From the NCBI GenBank assembly GCA_905233625.1, contig CAJOFJ010000004.1:1-64000 (forward strand): a DNA stretch of 64,000 nucleotides, in the 5' to 3' direction. Source of the DNA: an uncultured Bacteroidales bacterium (lineage in GTDB: Bacteria; Bacteroidota; Bacteroidia; Bacteroidales; WCHB1-69). Numbering within the stretch: position 1 is the stretch's first letter; each line of letters starts with the position of its first letter. The notes under the pieces are model-generated. The model did no database searches, was not told the DNA's origin, and saw only the letters and a list, made by a program, of their open reading frames with translations. The position numbers and the translations under genes were made by a program. Shown piece after piece: positions 50,857-60,677 of this stretch.

Positions 50857-53493
50857 ATGAAAAAAATATTATGCCTTTTGGCTGTGGTTATGATTACAAT
50901 CAGCACAATGGCGCAAAAGGTGACTGTGAACGAGCATTCTTTGACCAATACCCTCAAAGAATTGAACTTGGAACTGAAGACTTTGTGTGATCAAATACCG
51001 GAGACACAACTACTTTTCGACAAAGATTGCGAGCAGGAGCAGCAGCGGTTAATCGATGTCATCACACAGACGAACAAACTCTCTATATTGCTCTATTCGC
51101 AGGAACAAAAGAGGACGTTTGACATGGCATACGCCTTGAAGAAAGTGACGAACATCTATAATGATTTCAATCAAGGAATGCGACCGTATGACCAAATCAT
51201 CAACGAATCGGATTTCAAAATAGAGCGTTATGCACGTCTTATCGAGGCTCTCCGCCGTCTTCCGCCAGAGATAAACGAAATAGAGGTTGATATCGTGCCC
51301 GACAGTCTACTATACCATAATGACACATTAGATTTACATCTGTCGAATAACGAAACCTCCTTGGAAAGGGAAATTATACAGATAGCCATTAAGGATAGCA
51401 CTACAGCTCCTTTTGTGTTAGACGAGGCAGGGAAACAGTATCGCAATTCTTGTATTCAATATGCCTGTGAATTGCTGAAATTGTATGCTGGGAATCGTGA
51501 TGCAATCATGGCAGACAGCACACACTATATGGAAGCGCTCTTACGCATAAAAGAGGTATATGATTACGCTGAAACCCAATATACCGAATTGGACCAATAC
51601 GTTTTTTTCGATGGACAAACGCCTTATTGGGAGATTTTCTCCAATTTCAAATCCTATTGGCAAAAAATGAAAAAAGAGATGCGCAATGAGTATGATTTTG
51701 TTGCGCTACGTATGGCGAGAGCGGAAGATGAAAAATATTTCAATAATGTATTCGGACGGGCAGAAAAAGCCTTTTCGGTAATTGCCTGTGCCATCCAATT
51801 AGGCACACTTTTCATTTTGTGGCTTTTGACATTTGGAATTCTATGGTTGATAAATCGTTACAGCAAATTCAAAAAAAATATCCTAAAGAAGTCATTGCCG
51901 CTCTTTTCCGTATTAGTGAGTACCTTTTTGTATTTCTTGCTATTCGGCTATTTTTGGGAAGGAAGCGAGTATGTGCATTACGGTGTGAAAAACATCAACA
52001 TCTTCCTTTGGCTGGTTGCGGCTATTTCCGCTTCCTTGCTACTTCGTGTCAAAGCCGACCAAATCCGTCACGGCTTTTGTCTTTATATTCCCACCATTCT
52101 GCTGGCATTATTCATCATCGTCTGCAAGAACACTTTTATTCCTGACATTCTGTTGAACATTGTGTATACGCCTGTTCTATTGGTTGCTGTATTGGGACAA
52201 TTATTCATTTGTCTGATAAAGAGAGGCAAGGCTACGCGAATAGACAGTATTCTCGGTTGGTGCTCATTAGCCGTCTATAGTTTCTCATTGATTATTTCGT
52301 CTTTAGGTTTTATTTTTTACGCCGTGATTGACTTGGTTTGGTGGTGTTTCTTGCTGGTGAGTTTGTCAACCATCTTCTGTATCTCGGATTTGATGGACCG
52401 TTACAAGCAAAAAAAGCTGGAAAAGCGTATAGAGGTCAAGCGAAAACAAAACGCCGATATGTTTGGCGAAGATCGTGACATTTTGCTCTTCAGTGTCACA
52501 TGGTTCCACGACCTCATCAAGCAGGTTGTTATTCCGGTTCTGGTATTGCTTGCCATACCAACTTGCATCCGTATATCTCTGGATATGTTTGATTTCACAG
52601 ATCTCTTCAAAAAGTACTATTATGATCCTTTCTTTCAACTAACTGATGAGGCCACAGGGGTGTCCACGCTATGCGTGTCCGTCAAAAGCATTATCTATCT
52701 GTTAAGCCTATTCTTTATACTCCGTTACATCAATCGCGTCATTCATGTCATTTGGCACGATATCCGATATTCGTCATTCATGCGCAAAAACAAACGCACC
52801 TACGTGCGCACCAACGAAATCAACCTGTCTATCGGGAACAGCATCCTCAGCACGATAATTTGGGCGATTTATGCCATTGCGGTGGTGGATGAACTGAAGA
52901 TACCTACCGGCTCACTGGCATTGGTTGCCGGCGGTTTGTCAGCCGGTATCGGTATTGCCCTCAAGGATATCATCAATAACTTCATTTACGGCATTCAGCT
53001 GATGGGAGGACGTCTACGTGTCGGCGACTGGATCGAGTGCGAAGGGATGCGGGGAAGGGTTACCGGTATCAACTACCAATGCGTGCAGATGGAGACCATT
53101 GATGGCACCGAAATGTCCTTCTTGAATGAATCTCTCTTCGGCAAGAATTTCAACAACCTTACCCGAAACAACTCGTATGAGTTAACCAAGATTGTGGTCG
53201 GTGTGGAATATGGCACCAATGTGGACAAAGTGCGCGAAGTCCTGGTGGAAGCGATGAAGCAAATGGATACCAAAGACAAATATGGACGCAATATTGTGGA
53301 TCCGAAGAAAGGCATCTATGTAATATTGGATAACATGAGCGACAGTTCCGTGGATATCGCCGTGAAACAATACGTGCTGGTTCCCGAGCAGATTGCTTAC
53401 GTAGAACGTTCCAAGGAAATCATTTACAATGCATTAAACAACGCGGGTATCACAATACCGTTCCCGCAATGCGATGTGCACATCAAAGAATAA
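50857..53493 (+). CDS. Large MscS-family mechanosensitive channel
   Basis: From ATG 50857 the protein has 878 residues. A signal peptide (MKKILCLLAVVMITISTMAQ) precedes a periplasmic, mostly helical region of about 270 residues, then about ten membrane helices. The pore helix and beta domain of MscS follow: AGGLSAGIGIALKDIINNFIYGI, then LRVGDWIECEGMRGRV and FNNLTRNN. The C-terminal alpha/beta vestibule ends VDIAVKQYVLVPEQ ... FPQCDVHIKE. It resembles MscK/YbdG-type large channels that release solutes under osmotic shock. The start is supported by the promoter. It is followed after 4 bases by a small membrane protein. Confidence 0.92.
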   Translation: MKKILCLLAVVMITISTMAQKVTVNEHSLTNTLKELNLELKTLCDQIPETQLLFDKDCEQEQQRLIDVITQTNKLSILLYSQEQKRTFDMAYALKKVTNIYNDFNQGMRPYDQIINESDFKIERYARLIEALRRLPPEINEIEVDIVPDSLLYHNDTLDLHLSNNETSLEREIIQIAIKDSTTAPFVLDEAGKQYRNSCIQYACELLKLYAGNRDAIMADSTHYMEALLRIKEVYDYAETQYTELDQYVFFDGQTPYWEIFSNFKSYWQKMKKEMRNEYDFVALRMARAEDEKYFNNVFGRAEKAFSVIACAIQLGTLFILWLLTFGILWLINRYSKFKKNILKKSLPLFSVLVSTFLYFLLFGYFWEGSEYVHYGVKNINIFLWLVAAISASLLLRVKADQIRHGFCLYIPTILLALFIIVCKNTFIPDILLNIVYTPVLLVAVLGQLFICLIKRGKATRIDSILGWCSLAVYSFSLIISSLGFIFYAVIDLVWWCFLLVSLSTIFCISDLMDRYKQKKLEKRIEVKRKQNADMFGEDRDILLFSVTWFHDLIKQVVIPVLVLLAIPTCIRISLDMFDFTDLFKKYYYDPFFQLTDEATGVSTLCVSVKSIIYLLSLFFILRYINRVIHVIWHDIRYSSFMRKNKRTYVRTNEINLSIGNSILSTIIWAIYAIAVVDELKIPTGSLALVAGGLSAGIGIALKDIINNFIYGIQLMGGRLRVGDWIECEGMRGRVTGINYQCVQMETIDGTEMSFLNESLFGKNFNNLTRNNSYELTKIVVGVEYGTNVDKVREVLVEAMKQMDTKDKYGRNIVDPKKGIYVILDNMSDSSVDIAVKQYVLVPEQIAYVERSKEIIYNALNNAGITIPFPQCDVHIKE

Positions 53494-53497
53494 TATT

Positions 53498-54079
53498 ATG
53501 AATTTAAGATTCAAAGGAAAAGCCAAAATTATTGACATAGCCATTGTATATTTGTGCATCATAGTTTCAGTCGGAACGATGATATATGCGATTTTCCATT
53601 TCGGTCTGAAGGAGTCGTGGGACGAGTTGATACTCAACCTGTTCTACATCACCTGCCTGGTGTTGATCGCGATGTACTGCTTTAAGGTAGGTATCACCAC
53701 AAACCAGTTTAACTATTGGTGCACCTTGTGTGTGGGCATCACCATACTGTTGCGCGACATTCTCTTTCCACCCCCAATGGTTAATTACCCTCTCCAGCTG
53801 GCCTGTCTCACACTGTCGGTGTGGCTAGTCCTCATGCTTACCTTCTTCTATGCGCGCAAGGAGTGGAAAACATACTCCAAACGAAATCTATGGATGATTT
53901 TTACCGTAGATTTGGTCATTGCGGCGCTTTACCACTACAATTTCTATCTTGAGACTACCACCGAAATCACCAACTATTTGATAGTCGAAATATGGATTCG
54001 CCCCACCATTACCTATGGACTAGTGGCTTGTTATGTAAGTAATACAGAAGAGGATAAGGAATCAATACAAAAATTATAG
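53498..54079 (+). CDS. Small multi-pass membrane protein
   Basis: From ATG 53498 (4 bases after the channel stop) it encodes 193 residues with about five hydrophobic segments (IAIVYLCIIVSVGTMIYAIF, LILNLFYITCLVLIAMYCF, LACLTLSVWLVLMLTFFY, and others) and no catalytic motif. I do not recognise a family. The close spacing says it is cotranscribed with the MscS gene; a partner role is possible but not shown. The ORF-track start at 53474 overlaps the channel gene. Confidence 0.78.
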   Translation: MNLRFKGKAKIIDIAIVYLCIIVSVGTMIYAIFHFGLKESWDELILNLFYITCLVLIAMYCFKVGITTNQFNYWCTLCVGITILLRDILFPPPMVNYPLQLACLTLSVWLVLMLTFFYARKEWKTYSKRNLWMIFTVDLVIAALYHYNFYLETTTEITNYLIVEIWIRPTITYGLVACYVSNTEEDKESIQKL

Positions 54080-54122
54080 AAAAGAAATTTGATTTTCTGC
54101 CATAAACTAAAAACAATTTATA

Positions 54123-55775
54123 ATGAAACAAACAATTATTCTTGGCAACATCATTACGATGGATGAAAAGAGGCCCTTTGCCAAGGCCGCATTAGTTAAG
54201 AACGGTGTATTTGCCCATATCGGCAGCGCAGAAGAAGCGAAGAAACTCGCGGATGCGGATGCACAGATACTGGATTATGGTGACAACTTCATCTATCCTG
54301 GCTTCATTGAGTCGCACTGTCACGGCAGCTTTGCCGGAGAACGTGCTATCGGACAGGCAAATTTGATGCAGGCAGGCTTAACCAATTATCCCAAATATCG
54401 TGAGATTATCAAGGAGTTTATTGCGAAGAATCCACAGCGTGACTTCTATGTGGCTGCCGGTTGGGTGGAAAATGAAGAATACGTCGATAAGTCATTTCTT
54501 GACGAAATCTGTTCCGAAAAGCCGCTCTTTATGCAAACTGGCGGCGGACATTCTATGCTTCTCAACACAAAGGCAATGGAATGGGCAGGTGTTGACGCGG
54601 AGTATGCCAAGAAATGGGGTTATGACCTGGTTCACGTGGACAAGAATGGTGAACCTGACGGCTATCTCTGTGAAGGTCCTTTGTTCGAAATCGTACCAAA
54701 GTTGCCCACCACGGTGAGAGACATCAAGGAATATCTGCTCTCATGGCAGGATTATGCGTTCAGTAGAGGATATACAGCCGTTGGTGATGCTGGTGCGGAA
54801 GCTATACATCGCGCTGCTCCCCAGGCATACTATGAGCTTCAGGAAGAAGGCAAGCTGAAGCTGCGCACCTATGCTTGGATGTATGTGACTGATAATGCCG
54901 ACGCAAAGACAGAGATTGCCCGCATTGCTGCCCAGCGTGCTGAGATGAGTGGTGAGTATTTCCATATTGTCGGTGCTAAGGCTTTCCTTGACGGTGTGAC
55001 CGAGGCGCATACGGGTTGGCAGAACCAAGATTACCTTGACACACCTGGCTATCACGGAGCAGAGCGTTACAACGACCACGACAAGATGGTGCAGCTGATT
55101 GCAGAAGCCAACAAGGAGGGAATGTCCGTACACGTTCACTCTGAAGGTGGTGGTGCTACACACTATATGTTGGGATGTATCGAGGATGCCGAAAAGATTA
55201 CTGGCAATAAAGACCAGCGAAACGTTCTGGCTCACCTGCACTTCGTAACCGACGAGGACATCCGTCGCATGGCAGAAACCGGTTCGGTAGCAGCAGTTCC
55301 ACCACTGTGGTCACCAGCCGTTCCGGGCGTTTATGATCAGGAAATAATATTTGTAGGTAAGGAATTGGCAGATCAGGCTTATCCTATCAAGTCATTCTAT
55401 GATGCCGGAGCCAATGTTGTGTTCCACTCCGACTATCCCGTATCTCCAATGTTGGACATCAAGTTGAGCATTTATACGGCAGAGAAGCGTAATGTTCCAG
55501 CAGGATTCATGGGAATTGACGGTCTCAAAGCCCGTAATCTCAAGGAAGCTATCACCCGCGAGCAGTCGCTGCGTGCTATGACCATCAACGTGGCCCGTCA
55601 GTTCCATCAGGAGCATCGTCTGGGTTCTATCGAGGTCGATAAGATTGCCAACATGACAGTATTCGACTGCGACTTCAAAAAGTCGCCCAGGCCAACCTCG
55701 TCGCCACCCTTGTTGATGGCGAAGAAGTTTACAAAGCGTAATTTCCGAAATAAATATCATAAAAAAAACACCTGA
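54123..55775 (+). CDS. YtcJ-like amidohydrolase, frameshifted near its end
   Basis: This metal-dependent hydrolase has the YtcJ/imidazolonepropionase-like layout: an N-terminal strand domain (TIILGNIITMDEKRPFAKAA), then IYPGFIESHCHG with the HxH metal motif, later metal-site candidates (VHVHSEGGGATHYM, VLAHLHFVTD, VVFHSDYPV), and a closing strand domain (IEVDKIANMTVFDCDF). After this point the frame changes. The alternate frame reads KVAQANLVATLVDGEEVYKA and stops at 55741, the usual end of this family, while the listed ORF runs out to 55775 with Lys-rich sequence. The catalytic core is intact. The substrate is unknown. Confidence 0.85.
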   Translation: MKQTIILGNIITMDEKRPFAKAALVKNGVFAHIGSAEEAKKLADADAQILDYGDNFIYPGFIESHCHGSFAGERAIGQANLMQAGLTNYPKYREIIKEFIAKNPQRDFYVAAGWVENEEYVDKSFLDEICSEKPLFMQTGGGHSMLLNTKAMEWAGVDAEYAKKWGYDLVHVDKNGEPDGYLCEGPLFEIVPKLPTTVRDIKEYLLSWQDYAFSRGYTAVGDAGAEAIHRAAPQAYYELQEEGKLKLRTYAWMYVTDNADAKTEIARIAAQRAEMSGEYFHIVGAKAFLDGVTEAHTGWQNQDYLDTPGYHGAERYNDHDKMVQLIAEANKEGMSVHVHSEGGGATHYMLGCIEDAEKITGNKDQRNVLAHLHFVTDEDIRRMAETGSVAAVPPLWSPAVPGVYDQEIIFVGKELADQAYPIKSFYDAGANVVFHSDYPVSPMLDIKLSIYTAEKRNVPAGFMGIDGLKARNLKEAITREQSLRAMTINVARQFHQEHRLGSIEVDKIANMTVFDCDFKKSPRPTSSPPLLMAKKFTKRNFRNKYHKKNT

Positions 55776-55786
55776 ACATCATAAAA

Positions 55787-57424
55787 ATGAAAGTAGATAA
55801 AATCATTAAAAACGCAAAAATCTTCACATCGGACAAAAACAATCCGATGGCAACTTCACTTGTGGTGAAAGACGGCAAGTTCGTCTATGTGGGCGATTAC
55901 GAGGGCGACATTATCGACCTGGGCGGCAAATTTATTATGCCCGGCATCATCGACAGCCATGTGCATATAACCATTCCCGTAGGTTTTGAGTACGCCCCTA
56001 TGGGAGAGCGGATTGAGCCAAACGGCAAGCAGGATGCTCTGGATGTGATGGCGGACTATATCAAGAAGCATCCCGGCGAGAAGCGTTACAGATTCCTTAT
56101 GGAGAAAAGATTCCTCAAAGGTGAGGATATCGTAAAAGAGGAACTTGACGCCATCTGTCCGGATGCCGAGTTGCAGATTCAGGAAGGGGAAGGACACAGC
56201 ATCTGGGTGAATTCCAAGATTCTTCAAAGGCACGGTATTACAGACGACACACCGGATCCTATACCGGGACTGGCGTTTTACGTGCGTAAGGACGGACATG
56301 TGACCGGAAATATGTATGAGGGCGCAACGGAAGTCCATATCATTCTGGACGGCGGGATGGGACTGACCGATGAACAGATTGACACGGCGCTTCAGCGTTG
56401 GATCGATTTTTCTGTTGAACACGGAGTTACTGCGGTATTCGATGCCGGACTTCCGGGGGATATGCAGTTCCATGAGAAAGTCTATAAGCGTCTGGTTGAA
56501 CTGGATAAGCAGGGAAAGTTGCCCGTTTATATTGACGGCAGCCTTGTGGTCAACGCGGAGCGAGATGCAGAGGAGGGCCTGAAGGAACTGAAGCGCATAC
56601 AGCGTGAGTATAACACGGAGCACCTGAAAGTTCATACCATGAAGATTTTCATGGACGGAACCCAGAAAATCCATACTGCGGCTATGGTCACGCCATACGT
56701 GGATGTCCATACGACGGGATCTACTGCTTTTTCCGCGGAAGGAATCGCAAAGCTTTTGAAAAATCTCAATGACGAGAATCTGGATCTTCATCTTCACACC
56801 GTGGGTGAGCGTGCGTCACGCACGGTATTGGATGGCGTAGAGATGGCCAAAAAGGAGATGGGTGACAACCTCCACGTAAGAGTTACCTGCGCCCATCTTG
56901 AAATTGAGTGCGACGATGATCTGGATCGTTTCGCCAAGCTCGGCGTATTCGCCAACTTTACGCCGCACTGGCACTCCGGAGACCCCGCCATTGCGGCTAC
57001 CTGGCTGGGTATGGACCGTGCCTGTAAGATGTTCCGCTGCAAAACGGTATGGGACAGCGGTGCCAACGTGGCCTGGTCCAGCGACAATATCGTCTTTATG
57101 GATTTCACCACCTGGAACCCCTACTTAGGCATGGAGGTGGGAATGACCCGCTGGATTACCGAAAAGACCAAGGATTACCCATTCACCGTAGCGGCCAAAG
57201 TATTACCGCCTGAGAGTGAGAGGATGAGCATTGAAGAAATGCTCATAGGCTATACCATCAACGGCGCCAAACAGCTTGGCATTGAGGCGAAAAAAGGCTC
57301 CATCGAAGTCGGCAAGGATGCGGACTTCTTGGTGTTCGACAAGGACCTCCTGACAGCAGAGAAGGAAGGTTTCAGCTACAACAAGCCAACTGATGTATAC
57401 ATTGGTGGAAATAAAATGAAATAA
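55787..57424 (+). CDS. YtcJ-like amidohydrolase (second copy)
   Basis: This 545-residue homologue of the preceding enzyme has an intact end (FSYNKPTDVYIGGNKMK). The metal motif is IMPGIIDSHVHITIP. Other conserved sites are LHLHTVGERASRTV, VTCAHLE and WSSDNIVFMDF, which would complete a binuclear or mononuclear amidohydrolase centre. No signal peptide is visible, so it is cytoplasmic. It starts 12 bases after the first copy and is followed after 25 bases by the esterase array, forming one operon. Codon choice in this gene (more CGG and GGA) differs from the housekeeping genes, which suggests lateral transfer. The substrate is unknown. Confidence 0.88.
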   Translation: MKVDKIIKNAKIFTSDKNNPMATSLVVKDGKFVYVGDYEGDIIDLGGKFIMPGIIDSHVHITIPVGFEYAPMGERIEPNGKQDALDVMADYIKKHPGEKRYRFLMEKRFLKGEDIVKEELDAICPDAELQIQEGEGHSIWVNSKILQRHGITDDTPDPIPGLAFYVRKDGHVTGNMYEGATEVHIILDGGMGLTDEQIDTALQRWIDFSVEHGVTAVFDAGLPGDMQFHEKVYKRLVELDKQGKLPVYIDGSLVVNAERDAEEGLKELKRIQREYNTEHLKVHTMKIFMDGTQKIHTAAMVTPYVDVHTTGSTAFSAEGIAKLLKNLNDENLDLHLHTVGERASRTVLDGVEMAKKEMGDNLHVRVTCAHLEIECDDDLDRFAKLGVFANFTPHWHSGDPAIAATWLGMDRACKMFRCKTVWDSGANVAWSSDNIVFMDFTTWNPYLGMEVGMTRWITEKTKDYPFTVAAKVLPPESERMSIEEMLIGYTINGAKQLGIEAKKGSIEVGKDADFLVFDKDLLTAEKEGFSYNKPTDVYIGGNKMK

Positions 57425-57449
57425 CTTAAAAGATAAGAAGAATAAAACT

Positions 57450-59045
57450 ATGAGTGAACAAAAAGACCTTTTAACCAAAGCAAGAGAATTCATGGAATCT
57501 CAGTACGGCGGCGAGAACAAACAGATTACCGACGGTAATTATGACCAGTCGCTGGCCGTCAAGTGTATCAATGGTACTTTCGTCGGCAGGAAGACGGAGA
57601 ATATCGCTGTATTCAGAGGTATCCCGTATGTCGGCAAACAACCCGTCGGGGATCTGCGCTGGAAAGCCCCAGTGGACGTTACCCCGAACGACGGCGTCTA
57701 TGAGGCCTACTACAATGCGAAAAGTGCTTACGGCAATGCGTCTTTTGAAGTAGGTTCAATGTACTATTGGGATGAAGACTGCCTGTATCTGAATGTATTC
57801 AAGGCTGATGATGCGTCTGCCGCGAAGAAACCGGTTATGGTATGGATTCACGGCGGCGCTTTTGAGGCAGGCGGAACCATCGACCCGATGTTTGACTGCA
57901 TCAATCTCGTGAAAGAAAACCCAGATGTCATTGTTGTTACCATTGCTTACAGACTTGGCGTTATGGGTTTCTTGCATCTGTCCCACCTGTCGGACGGCAA
58001 GGATTACCAAGATTCACAGAACTTGGGTCTCCTGGATCAGGTGAAAGCACTGAAATGGGTTCACGAGAATATCGCAGGCTTCGGCGGCGACCCCGACAAC
58101 GTGACCATCTTCGGTGAATCCGCAGGTGCTGCAAGCTGTACCCTACTGCCGCTGATTCCTGGCTCCCATCAGTATTTCAAGCGGCTTATTGCTGAGAGCG
58201 GTTCCGTCAACCAGACAAGATCCCCGGAAGAAGGTATCGCATGTACCAATAAACTGATGGAAGTGCTCGGCTGCAAGACTGTTGCCGATCTCTTGAAGGT
58301 CGATGGCGAAAAGCTCTTGGAAGCTTCTGCGGTAAACTTTGTACACCAGATACCCGAAAGAGACGGGAAATATCTGCCCACAGATACTTTTGCTGCATAC
58401 GGCAACGGTGCAGCGAAGGACTTGGAAATTCTTGTGGGTTGCAACAAGGATGAAATGGACTTTTTCGTGTCCAGTTTCGGACAGGAAGGTTGGGATAAGT
58501 GGATTGCTGAACGCAAAAAGGAGAAGTTTGACCAATTGCCAGCTGAAGAGAAAGCGCTGGTCGAGAGCTACATGAGAGATGTTAAGGGAGACTACTACGA
58601 GCCCGACAGTCGCGTGTTCAGCCAGAGTTGGTTTAATGTTCCGATCATCAGGATTTCAGAGGAACAGACCAAAGCCGGTGGCAAATGTTTCACCTATTAC
58701 TTTACGCCCGAGTCGCCCGATCCGGTTATGAAATGCGGACATGCCATCGAGCTTTCGGTGGTATTCAATCATCCAGAGATGACTGCTGACACGGGAAGGG
58801 CATTCGACGAAACCTTCTGCAAGACCATGCGCAAGATGTGGGTGCAGTTTGCCAAGACCGGCAATCCATCGCTCTGCGCGAATACTTCTCCTGACGGCAA
58901 AGCCAAGGAGTGGCCGCTCTACGACTTGGAGAACAAGCGAGTGATGGTACTCGACGAATTCGACATCCATCCAGCAATGGAATCGGAAGTAAAGATTGTG
59001 GATTGGGAGAGAACCTATTTCCTGACTAAATATTACATGCTATAA
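57450..59045 (+). CDS. Type B carboxylesterase (copy 1)
   Basis: This 531-residue alpha/beta hydrolase of the carboxylesterase B/para-nitrobenzyl esterase family has the opening ITDGNYDQSLAVKCINGTFVG, followed by EDCLYLNVF, the oxyanion loop WIHGGAFEAGG, the nucleophile elbow IFGESAGAAS, the Glu region LVGCNKDEMDFF and the His region KCGHAIELSVVFNHPE. All three catalytic positions are therefore present. No signal peptide is seen, unusual for esterases acting on external polymers, so a cytoplasmic substrate is likely. It is the first of four tandem family members. Confidence 0.92.
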   Translation: MSEQKDLLTKAREFMESQYGGENKQITDGNYDQSLAVKCINGTFVGRKTENIAVFRGIPYVGKQPVGDLRWKAPVDVTPNDGVYEAYYNAKSAYGNASFEVGSMYYWDEDCLYLNVFKADDASAAKKPVMVWIHGGAFEAGGTIDPMFDCINLVKENPDVIVVTIAYRLGVMGFLHLSHLSDGKDYQDSQNLGLLDQVKALKWVHENIAGFGGDPDNVTIFGESAGAASCTLLPLIPGSHQYFKRLIAESGSVNQTRSPEEGIACTNKLMEVLGCKTVADLLKVDGEKLLEASAVNFVHQIPERDGKYLPTDTFAAYGNGAAKDLEILVGCNKDEMDFFVSSFGQEGWDKWIAERKKEKFDQLPAEEKALVESYMRDVKGDYYEPDSRVFSQSWFNVPIIRISEEQTKAGGKCFTYYFTPESPDPVMKCGHAIELSVVFNHPEMTADTGRAFDETFCKTMRKMWVQFAKTGNPSLCANTSPDGKAKEWPLYDLENKRVMVLDEFDIHPAMESEVKIVDWERTYFLTKYYML

Positions 59046-59077
59046 CACACTACTCATAACTAAATAGAATAAAAACA

Positions 59078-60634
59078 ATGAATGAAGTAGAACAACTGAC
59101 AGCACAATACGGTAAGAACCAAAAGATAACCGACGGCAATTACGACCATTCACTGGCCGTCAAGTGCGTCAACGGAACCTTCGTTGGCGAGAAGACGGAG
59201 AATATCATTTCCTACAAGGGCATTCCGTTTGTAGGAGAGCAACCTGTGGGCAAGCTGCGCTGGAAGGCGCCAGTGGACTATACGCCTGACAACAGCGTGT
59301 ATGAGGCCTATCATTATGGGAAAGCATCCTGCCAAGATAAAGATCTGATTCCCCATCAGGGTGAAGACTGCCTGTATCTGAACGTATGGAAAGCGGAAGA
59401 TGCCTCTGCCGTGAAAAAACCAGTTATGGTATGGATTCACGGTGGCGCTTTTATATCAGGAGGAGCGAACATAGAACTATTTGATTGCACCAATTTAATA
59501 AAAGAAAATCCAGATATAATCGCCGTTGCCCTCCAGTACAGGCTCGGTGTTATGGGCTTCTTGCATCTGTCCCATCTGAGTGACGGCAAGGACTATCCTG
59601 ACGCACAGAATCTCGGACTGCTGGACCAAAAGATGGCTTTCAAATGGATTCATGAGAATATCGCGGCTTTCGGCGGCGACCCCGACAACGTGACCATCTG
59701 GGGTGAATCTGCCGGTGCCGGAAGCGTGACCATGCAGCCGCTGATCAATGGCTCCCAACAGTATTTCAAGAAAGTCATCGCCCAAAGCGGTGCCCCCTCA
59801 CAGACGAATTCCGTGGAAGAGTCTATCGCTACTACCAACGATTTGATGAAGGCCCTCGGCTGCAAGACCGTTGCCGACCTGATGAAGGTCGATGCCCGGA
59901 CGTTGGTGGATACCGCAGCATCCGCAATCGCATTGCGCGTCTTCCCCGTCAGAGACGGACGTATCTTGCCTTTGGATCCGTGGGAAGCGTACATCAATGG
60001 CGCAGCCAAGGACATCACTTTCCTTCAGGGCTGCAACAAGGATGAAATGAATTGCTTCGTGGCAGACTGGACTGTGGAGGTGTTCAAGGCGTGGGCCGCT
60101 GACCGCAAAACGAAGAAGTATGCCCAGCTGCTGACGGATGAAGAAAGAGCGAAGATAGAGAGCTTCTGCAAGGAAGGCGCGGTAGAGGATTGGGATCCCG
60201 ACAGCCGTCTGTTCGGCCATAGTTGGTTTATCGACGGTGCTATTAAAATGTCGGAGTGCCAGACCATGGGTGGCGGCAAGTCTTACACCTATTTTTATAG
60301 GGTGGAATCTTCTAATCCGATACGGAAAAGTGCACATTTCGAAGAGGTTCCCATCGTATTCGCTCATCCGGAACAGATCGAAGGCAGACCATATGACGAA
60401 ACCTTCTCGAAGACCATGCGCAAGATGTGGGTGCAGTTCGCCAAGACCGGCAATCCGTCCCTCAGCGCTGAAATTTCTCCCGACGGCAAAGCAAAAGAGT
60501 GGCCACTCTACGACCTGAAGGACAAGAAAGTGATGGTCTTTGACGAGTTCGACATCCATACGGCAAAAGAATCCGAGGTAAAGATTGTAGATTGGGACAG
60601 AACCTATTTCCTGACCAAATATTATATGTTGTAA
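59078..60634 (+). CDS. Type B carboxylesterase (copy 2)
   Basis: This 518-residue close paralogue of copy 1 shares ITDGNYDHSLAVKCVNGTFVG and a nearly identical C-terminus (KIVDWDRTYFLTKYYML). The catalytic set is GESAG in IWGESAGAGSV, Glu in QGCNKDEMNCF and His in RKSAHFEEVPIVFAHPE. The gap from copy 1 is 32 bases. The conserved ends with a divergent middle suggest duplication followed by specialisation of the substrate pocket. Confidence 0.92.
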   Translation: MNEVEQLTAQYGKNQKITDGNYDHSLAVKCVNGTFVGEKTENIISYKGIPFVGEQPVGKLRWKAPVDYTPDNSVYEAYHYGKASCQDKDLIPHQGEDCLYLNVWKAEDASAVKKPVMVWIHGGAFISGGANIELFDCTNLIKENPDIIAVALQYRLGVMGFLHLSHLSDGKDYPDAQNLGLLDQKMAFKWIHENIAAFGGDPDNVTIWGESAGAGSVTMQPLINGSQQYFKKVIAQSGAPSQTNSVEESIATTNDLMKALGCKTVADLMKVDARTLVDTAASAIALRVFPVRDGRILPLDPWEAYINGAAKDITFLQGCNKDEMNCFVADWTVEVFKAWAADRKTKKYAQLLTDEERAKIESFCKEGAVEDWDPDSRLFGHSWFIDGAIKMSECQTMGGGKSYTYFYRVESSNPIRKSAHFEEVPIVFAHPEQIEGRPYDETFSKTMRKMWVQFAKTGNPSLSAEISPDGKAKEWPLYDLKDKKVMVFDEFDIHTAKESEVKIVDWDRTYFLTKYYML

Positions 60635-60677
60635 AATATATCACAAATTGAAAATAGTAAAGAAGGATAATAAAACA

